Of a DNA stretch of 64,000 nt, positions 1-7,164 are shown piece by piece; the first letter of the stretch is position 1, and every line of letters begins with the position of its first letter. A model generated the notes under the pieces. It was not told the origin of the DNA. It saw only the letters and a program-made list of their open reading frames with translations, and did no database searches. The position numbers and the translations under genes were made by a program. Source of the DNA: Myxococcales bacterium. Its GTDB lineage: Bacteria; Myxococcota; UBA727; VGSZ01. The DNA is taken from positions 1 through 64,000 of the forward strand of contig JAHFED010000016.1 in the NCBI GenBank assembly GCA_023248635.1, in the 5' to 3' direction.

Positions 1-2
1 CC

Positions 3-26
3 CGCGTAGCTACTCGCGTAGCTACT
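3..26. repeat. 12-bp tandem duplication
   Basis: The 12-mer CGCGTAGCTACT occurs twice head to tail next to the tRNA-Asn terminator. It contains the palindrome TAGCTA. No function can be read from it. Confidence 0.5.
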
Positions 27-43
27 TTGAGGCTGCGGAATGA

Positions 44-71
44 AAAACGGGACCTCGCAAGGTCCCGTTTT
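44..71 (-). terminator. intrinsic terminator after tRNA-Asn
   Basis: On the minus strand an 11-bp stem (AAAACGGGACC pairing with GGTCCCGTTTT) with a 6-nt loop ends in a T run. It begins 3 nt after the CCA end of the tRNA-Asn gene, as expected for a rho-independent terminator of a single tRNA transcript. Confidence 0.85.
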
Positions 72-74
72 CGC

Positions 75-150
75 TGGCTCCGACACTTGGGCTCGAACCA
101 AGGACCCTGTGATTAACAGTCACATGCTCTACCAACTGAGCTATGTCGGA
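75..150 (-). tRNA. tRNA-Asn (anticodon GTT)
   Basis: The minus strand folds into a full cloverleaf. The acceptor stem is TCCGACA pairing with TGTCGGA, the D-loop contains AGTTGGTAGA, the anticodon GTT lies at plus positions 117-115, and the T-arm carries GGTTCGAGCC. The discriminator is G and CCA is encoded (75-77). The gene is 76 nt including CCA and is followed by its own terminator. Confidence 0.97.
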
Positions 151-236
151 ATGTCGGCGGCCATCAAGCCATCCGTCGGCGACGAAGTCAAGCCAGACGT
201 TGACGTCGTCGCACCCGCCGGTAGGTTCCGCGACCC

Positions 237-410
237 ATGACACCAGAAGCTGAACTGTGCCGCCTCCTGCTCACTGCCTGTGAGCGCGAGGTGCCCGCGC
301 GTCGGGTCGCCGCCGCGCTCTTGTTGATGCAGCTCGCCCATGAGGGGTTGGAGTTGCCTCTCGACGACGCTCCTGTTGCTGTACGCACTCTTTTCGAGGC
401 CGAAGGCTGA
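237..410 (+). CDS. small hypothetical protein, 57 aa
   Basis: A short reading frame starts at ATG and ends at TGA between the tRNA and the large gene at 481. It encodes a Leu- and Glu-rich, probably helical peptide (begins MTPEAELCRLLLTACEREV, ends RTLFEAEG). Third codon positions are mostly G or C, like real genes here, but no clear ribosome binding site is visible and no family is recognised. It could be chance coding in a GC-rich spacer; confidence is modest. Confidence 0.35.
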   Translation: MTPEAELCRLLLTACEREVPARRVAAALLLMQLAHEGLELPLDDAPVAVRTLFEAEG

Positions 411-480
411 GTTTCCTTGGGACCAGACGCAGGGTCGATTGTTCGCGGCGTCGACGCCGGAACGGTAGATTCAAATCCGC

Positions 481-3075
481 ATGATGGGCGTCCTCGACGT
501 TTTGGGTTCTCTCGGCGCGGAAAAACTGCGCGACGGCTCGTGGAAGCTCGAGCTTGATCAGCTGCGGCTCCACTCGGTCTTTGGCGGATCCATCGCTGGG
601 GCCGCCGTTGTTGTGGTGGCTGGTGACGCTGTGTCCTTCCAGACTCCCCCCGAGCTGCTGGCCTGCGGCAAGATGTCGATGGCCGGCGTCGTCGACGTCG
701 ATGGGTTGCGCAACGCCATCGCCGAAGCCCACGGACAGGTGCGCGAGCGGGTCAGTGAAGGCGTCACCTCGCTGCGCCGCTTGGGGTTCAAGGCCAAGCT
801 GACGCCACCAGAGCCCCGGGCTCGCGGGTACTTGGAGGTCGACAAGCGCGCCGTCGTCGTCGGACTCGATCCAAATGGCGATCTCGTCGTCGAAGAGGTG
901 GCCGGGCGCGCCCTTCCTCCCGACCAACGGCGAGCGCTCATCGCCCCAGACGAGGCCACAGCGCCAGAAGCCCAGCGACGCGTGACCTCGCTGGTGCAGG
1001 CCTTCTGGAAGCGCCAGGGAACCGGCGCCGGCGCAACGTCGGCGGCTGCACCTCCCCTGTCCCAAGGCGAGCTCGACGAGCTCAGTGCTGCCTTGGGCGA
1101 GGATTCGCTGGACCCGGTGGCGGACGAATTCGAACAGCCGACCAAAGCTGGCGCCCATCCGCCTTTGCGCGAGCGCAGCCCCTCCGCGCGCTTCGCTGTC
1201 TCGCATCCCAATCCGAGTCACCTGTCCGACGAGCAAGAAGCCGCGACCGTCGGAGCCCGCGCCGCTGCGCCTGCGATCACCGCGCGCGAAGAAGACGACG
1301 ACGTCGGCACCCTGGAGCTCCGGGCGCCCCCGCGCATCGTAGGCGTGCCCTCGCCCAAGCAGAGAGACAGCGGCTCTCTGCTGGATGCTTTCGACGACGA
1401 GCCCGACCCAGACCACATCGAGCACACCGCCACCACCACCAAGCCGGCGGCGTCGCCGGCGTCGGCGAATCAGTTCGCGGTCCTTCTCTCGGTGATGGTT
1501 CCCTCGGCGACCGGCGAGGCCGAAAACGATCTGCTCGCCGCTTTCGACGACGCCGCCGCGCCGCCGATCGGGGACCAGCGGCCGGACTTCGACGACTTCC
1601 CCGCTTTTGACGGCGACGCCTCCTTGATGAACGGCAGTCCAACCTCGGTGAACGCCCCGCCGAGCCTGCTGCCCTCGTTGCCTTCTGCAGCCCCGACCCA
1701 CCCTTCCCTGGTCCCGCAGCTCAAGCGCACCAGCGTCGAAGACGAGGCCGACGGCTTCGATGACGGCGAAGGCAAGATCAAGGTGACGGCGGCCGCAGGT
1801 CCCCGCCCGCTCTTGGCACAGGCGGCTTCCGACGACGACCTCGACGACGAATTCGAGGTGAAGACCCGCGCCCTCAGCGTCGACCAGGCGTTGCTCGACA
1901 GGCTCAAGGTGGGGGCCCCCGGCGACGCCGCCACCGTCGAGACCCCGCGGCCGTCGCCGACGAACCCCAAGCAGCTCGCCACGGCGCCGGCCCTCGTGTT
2001 GTCGCCGCCGCCGTCTCTTGCCGCGGGGGTGTCCGTCGACGGCTTGGGTGCCAGCGATCCGCCCCGCATCTCGGTCGAGGACCCCCGTGTCGAGGCCGAG
2101 ATCGCCAGCTTGTCGTTGCGCGCTGAAGAGCTCGCCGCCGAGCTGGCGTCGGTGCACGCGCGCCTGGCCGTCTTGCAGGCCGCTCGGGAATCGACGGCGA
2201 CCCACCCCGGCGGCAGCACCGACCGCCGACCCACAAACGTGACCACGCAGAACAACAACCAGCCCACCGCGACGTCGCCGCCGGCGAAGGGACGCGACGC
2301 CGCTGCTCCGCCGCCCGCCAATGCCACTCCGCCCCGCGCACCCAAGCCGCGCACCGGAGAATTCCGCACCGTGGGTCAGAGCCTCGAAGGCAGCGGCGAG
2401 GGGGAGACCGGCGGGCGCGCTCACCACGGAGGCACCAGCCTGCCCAGCTTGGCCAGCGTCGACGTTCAGCAGCTCGCCGACCGCGACTCTTCTGCGGGCG
2501 AAGACGGCGTCTCCCTGGCCGATCTCCAAGGTGCGCTGCAAGGCCTGGACGCCAACGTCGTCGAAGCCGGCGCCACCCAGGTCGCTGCCTCCGAACTGCC
2601 CATCGAGCTGAACAACGACGACGGCGACGTCTTCGGCTCCTCGGCGGGGGCGGCGGAGGCTCCGGAGCTCTCGTTTGCCAAAACCCGCCTCCGCTCGAGT
2701 GTACGCCCCTCGTCCATCGCCCTCGTCGTCGAGGACCCCAAAGCCCGCGACCGCCTGCGCAAGCACCTCGAGCCCCGCTTTGGCGAGCTCTTGGAAGCCG
2801 AAAACGCGCGCGCCATCGCCCAGATGAAAGAGCTCTCCCGCCTCGACGCCATCGTCTTCGTGCGGCCGTCGTCGTCGGAGCTGAACCGCCAGGGTTTCAC
2901 CAAGCTCCACGCGCTGCCCCGGCGACCGCGCGTGTTGGTGATCAGCGCCGACCTCGTCTTCGACAATCTCCCTGGCGTCGACTTGCGCTTGCCCCTGGGG
3001 CAGAAGGCCTCCGAGGTTGCCCGTCAGGTGGTCGAGGGCCTCGAGCGCCTGGGCGTCTCCTTGCAGCAGGTCTGA
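481..3075 (+). CDS. unknown 864-aa protein with degenerate receiver-like C-terminus
   Basis: No family is recognised for the whole protein. Residues 1-180 form a compact N-terminal domain. Residues about 190-530 are acidic, Pro/Ala/Asp-rich and probably disordered. A heptad-like helix follows near 534-573. The last 125 residues (from about 740) look like a response-regulator fold: IALVVEDPKARDRLRKHL at the start, a central DAIVFVRP strand and a later RVLVISAD strand. The usual second acidic residue and the phospho-acceptor Asp are not evident, so phosphorylation is doubtful. The start is the first of two adjacent ATGs. It ends 3 nt before the GTG of aroA, so the two are probably co-transcribed. 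The layout suggests a cytoplasmic signalling or scaffold protein, which is inference. Confidence 0.7.
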   Translation: MMGVLDVLGSLGAEKLRDGSWKLELDQLRLHSVFGGSIAGAAVVVVAGDAVSFQTPPELLACGKMSMAGVVDVDGLRNAIAEAHGQVRERVSEGVTSLRRLGFKAKLTPPEPRARGYLEVDKRAVVVGLDPNGDLVVEEVAGRALPPDQRRALIAPDEATAPEAQRRVTSLVQAFWKRQGTGAGATSAAAPPLSQGELDELSAALGEDSLDPVADEFEQPTKAGAHPPLRERSPSARFAVSHPNPSHLSDEQEAATVGARAAAPAITAREEDDDVGTLELRAPPRIVGVPSPKQRDSGSLLDAFDDEPDPDHIEHTATTTKPAASPASANQFAVLLSVMVPSATGEAENDLLAAFDDAAAPPIGDQRPDFDDFPAFDGDASLMNGSPTSVNAPPSLLPSLPSAAPTHPSLVPQLKRTSVEDEADGFDDGEGKIKVTAAAGPRPLLAQAASDDDLDDEFEVKTRALSVDQALLDRLKVGAPGDAATVETPRPSPTNPKQLATAPALVLSPPPSLAAGVSVDGLGASDPPRISVEDPRVEAEIASLSLRAEELAAELASVHARLAVLQAARESTATHPGGSTDRRPTNVTTQNNNQPTATSPPAKGRDAAAPPPANATPPRAPKPRTGEFRTVGQSLEGSGEGETGGRAHHGGTSLPSLASVDVQQLADRDSSAGEDGVSLADLQGALQGLDANVVEAGATQVAASELPIELNNDDGDVFGSSAGAAEAPELSFAKTRLRSSVRPSSIALVVEDPKARDRLRKHLEPRFGELLEAENARAIAQMKELSRLDAIVFVRPSSSELNRQGFTKLHALPRRPRVLVISADLVFDNLPGVDLRLPLGQKASEVARQVVEGLERLGVSLQQV

Positions 3076-3078
3076 ACC

Positions 3079-4446
3079 GTGGCCAACGTCGTCGTCAGTG
3101 TGCCCGGCGACAAGTCGACGTCGACCCGCGCGCTGCTCCTCGCCCTGCTGGCGGAGGGTCGCTGCACCATTGACAACGTCCCGCTGGGCCGGACCACCGA
3201 GCACGTGCTGGCCGTGTTGCGACAGCTCGGTGCCGACGTCGACGTCGTGGGAACGACCGTGGTGGTCGCGCCGCCGGCCGCCCTGCCCTCAGGCCAAACG
3301 CTCCACTGCGGCGGCAGCGCGACGCTGGCGCGCATCCTGCTGGGGCTGTTGGCTGGGGCCAACGTCGACGCTGTCGTCGATGGGAGCGAGATGCTGCGAC
3401 GACGCCCGATGGAGCGCGTCAGCAAGCCCCTCGCCGCCTACTTCGGGCGCGAGGTCGTCACCCTCGACCAAGGCCATCTGCCGGCCCGCATCCACCGCGG
3501 GGCGCCGCCGACGTCGACGGAGCCCATCGCCTGCATGGACAGCGCGCAGGTTCGTTCCGCCTTGTGCTTCGCTGCGCTGACGGCGGGACGGCCCTTCCCC
3601 GTCGCCAACACCGCCACGATCAAGGCGCGGCGGGCGTTCGAGACGTTGTGCTCGGAGATCGGCATTGCCTGGCCTGAACCTCGGGTGCCGACCTTTCGCG
3701 CGATGACCCCCAACGACCCGTCCGCGGCGGCCTTCCCGCTCGCGTTGGCCTTGGGTCTGGGGTGCGGCCTCGCGATCGACGGCCCCGTCAACGACGACCC
3801 GGGTCGCGCCGGCTTCATCGTCGCTTTGCAGATGCTGGGGGCGCGCTTTCCCCCCCGGCGCCTCGGCGACGAATTTACCGACAGCGCTTCGCGTGTCGGT
3901 GAATTGTCTACAGGTTCATCGCCTGGCGGCGATGAATTTGCCACCGACGTGGCCCGCGACCGGACACGGATCCTGAAGCGCACCCAGCCACTGAGGGGCA
4001 TCATCGTCGCCGCCGACCCGGTCCCTCCAGCGGGGCTGACGCAGGGTCCGCACGTGTATGCCCTGGGGCTCTGGCAACTCATCGACGAGGTTCCACTGCT
4101 GGCCGCCCTGTGCGCTTTGGCGACGACGTCCTCGCGCCTATGCGGCCTCGCCGAGCTGCGCGTCAAGGAGAGCGATCGGGTCTCGCGCACCGCGGAGATG
4201 CTGCAGGCCTTCGGCGCCGCCGTCGTCGAGGAGGGCGATGATCTGGTGATCGAACCGGCGCAGCTGCGACGTCCGACATCGACGATCCGCACCGACCACG
4301 ATCATCGCATCGCGATGACGGCGCTGACCCTGGGGCGCATCCTCGATGTCGAAGTGGAGCTCGACGACGAAAGTTGCGTCGAGGAAAGTTGGCCGGGCTT
4401 CGTCGCGTTCATGAAGGACACCGCATGCCGGCTGCGATGCCCTTGA
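3079..4446 (+). CDS. aroA: 3-phosphoshikimate 1-carboxyvinyltransferase (EPSP synthase) with palindromic insert
   Basis: It makes 5-enolpyruvylshikimate-3-phosphate in the shikimate pathway. Family motifs are present: PGDKS (residues 9-13), the MDSAQVRSAL phosphate-binding segment near 153, LIDEVPLLAAL carrying the catalytic Asp, LRVKESDR near 363 and DHDHRIAM near 407. The glycine loop is degenerate (CGGSATLAR). At 455 aa it is longer than the usual roughly 430, because residues 266-286 (GDEF-TDSASRVGEL-type sequence) are encoded by one copy each of two dispersed hairpin modules inserted in frame at 3874-3936. The start is GTG, 3 nt after the upstream stop. aroC and aroKB follow as one operon. 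All main catalytic residues remain, so the enzyme is probably active. Confidence 0.95.
   Translation: MANVVVSVPGDKSTSTRALLLALLAEGRCTIDNVPLGRTTEHVLAVLRQLGADVDVVGTTVVVAPPAALPSGQTLHCGGSATLARILLGLLAGANVDAVVDGSEMLRRRPMERVSKPLAAYFGREVVTLDQGHLPARIHRGAPPTSTEPIACMDSAQVRSALCFAALTAGRPFPVANTATIKARRAFETLCSEIGIAWPEPRVPTFRAMTPNDPSAAAFPLALALGLGCGLAIDGPVNDDPGRAGFIVALQMLGARFPPRRLGDEFTDSASRVGELSTGSSPGGDEFATDVARDRTRILKRTQPLRGIIVAADPVPPAGLTQGPHVYALGLWQLIDEVPLLAALCALATTSSRLCGLAELRVKESDRVSRTAEMLQAFGAAVVEEGDDLVIEPAQLRRPTSTIRTDHDHRIAMTALTLGRILDVEVELDDESCVEESWPGFVAFMKDTACRLRCP
3874..3936 (+). repeat. in-frame palindromic modules A+B inside aroA
   Basis: One module A (3874-3903, stem ACCGACA/TGTCGGT) is followed by one module B (3904-3936, perfect 9-bp stem TTCATCGCC/GGCGATGAA, loop TGGC). 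The 63 nt add 21 residues to AroA without a shift or stop. The sequence GGCGACGAATTT just before it and GGCGATGAATTT at its end form a near-direct repeat, as if the element had duplicated or shared its target. The same modules recur at 31541-31765, 53144-53488 and 54071-54196. Confidence 0.9.
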
Positions 4447-4477
4447 TCGCAGCGTCGTCGTCGACGATGACCCGTTG

Positions 4478-5620
4478 ATGCTCGTGCATTTCCAGCTCCT
4501 GACGGCGGGCGAGAGCCACGGACCCGCGCTCACCGGCATCCTCGAGGGCGTGCCGGCCGGCGTGCCGCTGACCAAGGACGACTTCGCGCTGCAGCTCAAA
4601 CGACGGCGACGGGGGCACGGACGCTCGGCACGCCAACAGCTCGAGGTCGATGAGGTCGTCGTCGTCGGCGGCCTGCGCTACGGCCGCACCACCGGGGCTC
4701 CGCTGTGTCTGCGCATCGACAACCACGAGGCCGCGCGCTGGCAGCACACCCTGTCGCCCTGGCCGGTCGATGGGCCCGCGGCCAAAAACACCGTGCCCCG
4801 CCCCGGCCACGCCGACCGCGCCGGCATGATCAAATTCGACCACGACGACGTACGCGATGTGCTCGAGCGCGCCTCGGCCCGAGAGACCGCCATGCGCGTG
4901 GCCCTGTCGGTGCCGTGCCGATCCATCCTGCGGGAGTGCGGCGTCGTCGTGTCCTCCCACGTCGTGCAGATCGGATCGGTGCGCAGCCCCACGCTGGCCA
5001 CTGAGCTCGCAGCTGCCGATGCGTCGCCGGTGCGTTGCCTCGACGTCGACGCTGGCGCCCGCATGGTGTCCCTCATCGACGACGCCGCCCAAGCCGGCGA
5101 GACCCTGGGAGGGGCCTTCGTCGTCGTCGCCCGCGGGCTGCCCATCGGCCTCGGTTCCCACACGCAGTGGAATCGCCGCCTGAATGCGCGCCTGGGGGCG
5201 GCTCTGTTGTCGATCCCCTCGGTCAAGAGCGTGGCTTTCGGCGATGGCGCAGCGCTCGCAGCCACACCAGGAACCCAAGCCCACGATGCCTTCGTCGTCG
5301 ATCATCTCGGTGCCCGCCGCAACTCGAACCATGCCGGCGGCCTCGAAGGAGGCATGAGCAACGGCGAAGACGTCGTCGTCGAAGTGGCCTGCAAAGCTCT
5401 TTCGACAGTGCCCGGCGGCTTGCCGTCGACCGACATGGCGACGGGCACGGCGGCGCGCGGGCTCGTTGAGCGCAGCGACGTGTGCGCGGTTCCCTCGGCG
5501 TCGATCGTCGGTGAGGCCATGGTGTGCCTGGTGCTGTGCGATGCCTTGCTCGAGAAATTCGGCGGCGACTCTTTGCATCAATTGCAGGCCCACCTCGCGG
5601 CCAGCGGCGTGCGCGCGTGA
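4478..5620 (+). CDS. aroC: chorismate synthase
   Basis: It converts EPSP to chorismate with reduced FMN. Recognisable motifs are LTAGESHGPALTG near the N-terminus, the RRRRGHGRS flavin-site region, RPGHADRAG, ERASARETAMRVA and the SNGEDVVVEVACK segment near the C-terminus. The length of 380 aa is normal for bacterial AroC. ATG at 4478 is chosen; an in-frame TTG sits one codon upstream and a GTG two codons downstream. The gene lies 31 nt after aroA, and its TGA overlaps the GTG of aroKB in GTGA, indicating translational coupling in an aromatic amino acid operon. Confidence 0.95.
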   Translation: MLVHFQLLTAGESHGPALTGILEGVPAGVPLTKDDFALQLKRRRRGHGRSARQQLEVDEVVVVGGLRYGRTTGAPLCLRIDNHEAARWQHTLSPWPVDGPAAKNTVPRPGHADRAGMIKFDHDDVRDVLERASARETAMRVALSVPCRSILRECGVVVSSHVVQIGSVRSPTLATELAAADASPVRCLDVDAGARMVSLIDDAAQAGETLGGAFVVVARGLPIGLGSHTQWNRRLNARLGAALLSIPSVKSVAFGDGAALAATPGTQAHDAFVVDHLGARRNSNHAGGLEGGMSNGEDVVVEVACKALSTVPGGLPSTDMATGTAARGLVERSDVCAVPSASIVGEAMVCLVLCDALLEKFGGDSLHQLQAHLAASGVRA

Positions 5621-7071
5621 CGTGCTGGCTGCCCCTGGTGCCTCCCATCGTGCTTCTGGGCCCGCCGGGTGCGGGCAAGAGCACGGTTGGTGCTCGGGTG
5701 GCGGCCGCCCTGGGTTTTTCCTTCATCGACCTCGACGACGTCGTTGGCGTTCACCACTTGGTCCAGGAAGGCCTGCCGTCTTTTCGCGTGCGCGAGCATC
5801 TGGCGCTGACCGAGGCTCTCGAGGGAGGCGCGGTCGTCGTCGCCGCGGGCGCCGGCATCGTCGACACGGCACCTTCGCGGGCAATCTTGGTGCGCGCTCT
5901 CTGCGTCAACATCGACGTCGACGTCGACACGGCTCTCCACCGACTGCGATCGGTGGCCACCGCGCCGCGCCCCTGGTTGGGGGACGAGCCCGCGCCGCAG
6001 CGCACCAACTGGTTGCAGCGCGAGGACCAACGTCCTGGCTTCAGACACCAGCTCGCCCGCGGCGTCGTCGACGGCCGCGGGGCCCTCGACGTCGTCGTCA
6101 AGGCTGTGCTCGCCCTCGTTTTTTCCAGCGGCATCGGCTGCACCGAGGAAGACGACGTCGACGATGCCCTGGAGCTGGGCCACGGCTTCGTCATCGCCGA
6201 CGCCGCCGTGGCTGCCCGGCTGCAGCGCTGTGACCTCGTCGTCGATGTCGGCGCCGGCAAGGGCTTGGCGCAGGTCGAGCGCATCCTTGGGGCCCTGTCG
6301 AGCGCTGGCCGGGACAAAGACGACGAGGTCGTGGGCGTCGGCGGTGGCACGCTCCTCGATCTGGTGGGCCTGGCCGCGGGGCTCTTTCGACGGGGGACGC
6401 GTTGGCGCGCGGTGCCCACCACCTTGTTGGCCATGGTCGATGCTGCGCTGGGCGGAAAGACCGCGGTCGATGTCGTCGTGGATGGGGCCCTGGTGCGCAA
6501 TGCGGCGGGGCTCTTTCACCCGCCGTCGTCGTCGTGTGTGTGGCCGGGCTTTCTCGCCACGCTCTCGCCAGCAGGGCGTCGCCACGGACAGGCCGAGATG
6601 CTGAAGCACCAGCTCCTGTTCGACGGCGCCGCGGGCCCTGCGCCCGACGTCGACGCCTTCTCCCTGCGCCGCAACCGGGGGATCAAGCGCTTCGTCGTCG
6701 ACCGAGATCCCCGCGAGCGCCATTTTCGTCAGGCCTTGAACCTTGGGCACACCTTTGCCCACGCCTTCGAGTCGCGCTTCGGCGTGGCGCATGGCGATGC
6801 GGTGTTGCACGGGCTCTCCTGCATGTTGCGCTTGTCCGTCGACGTCGCCGGCCTGGATGCGCCGCTGGCCGCCGTCTGGCAGCGGGCCATCGACGCCCTG
6901 CAAGCTCCGCCTTTGCCTGCGCTCACCGCCGACGATCGGGCTGGGCTGCTGGCGGCGATGCACCGCGACAAGAAAGGCGCGGGCCGCTTCGTGTTGCTGC
7001 GGGGGGCGGGCAGACCCGTGGTCGCCGTCGTCGACGACGTCGTCGTTGCCGCAGCCCTGCCGCGCGAGTGA
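5617..7071 (+). CDS. aroKB: shikimate kinase / 3-dehydroquinate synthase fusion
   Basis: A two-domain enzyme of 484 aa covering two steps of the shikimate pathway. The kinase half has the P-loop GPPGAGKS (residues 15-22), FIDLDD near 41 and an Arg-rich lid near 125. The GGG motif that binds shikimate is degenerate (AAGAG near 87). The AroB half begins near residue 175 and shows VGGGTLLDL, PTTLLAMVDAALGGKTAVD, GQAEMLKH and LNLGHTFAHAFE, with the Glu and His ligands of the catalytic metal. The fusion is shorter than the sum of separate enzymes (about 530). The GTG start overlapping the aroC stop fits better than any upstream in-frame ATG. Confidence 0.92.
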   Translation: MTCWLPLVPPIVLLGPPGAGKSTVGARVAAALGFSFIDLDDVVGVHHLVQEGLPSFRVREHLALTEALEGGAVVVAAGAGIVDTAPSRAILVRALCVNIDVDVDTALHRLRSVATAPRPWLGDEPAPQRTNWLQREDQRPGFRHQLARGVVDGRGALDVVVKAVLALVFSSGIGCTEEDDVDDALELGHGFVIADAAVAARLQRCDLVVDVGAGKGLAQVERILGALSSAGRDKDDEVVGVGGGTLLDLVGLAAGLFRRGTRWRAVPTTLLAMVDAALGGKTAVDVVVDGALVRNAAGLFHPPSSSCVWPGFLATLSPAGRRHGQAEMLKHQLLFDGAAGPAPDVDAFSLRRNRGIKRFVVDRDPRERHFRQALNLGHTFAHAFESRFGVAHGDAVLHGLSCMLRLSVDVAGLDAPLAAVWQRAIDALQAPPLPALTADDRAGLLAAMHRDKKGAGRFVLLRGAGRPVVAVVDDVVVAAALPRE

Positions 7072-7164
7072 ATCAATTTCGTGCACGCGCGTCTCGATCA
7101 ACGGCGCCGTGCGGCAACGGCGGCTCTGGGCTATGGTGCCGCCGTCGTCGAGGAGGAAAACCAC

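Noticed and set aside
271-3204. 977-codon open frame antisense to the unknown gene and aroA start
   Set aside because: The product is Arg/Gly/Val-rich low complexity with no domain; it is a shadow of the GC-rich plus-strand genes.
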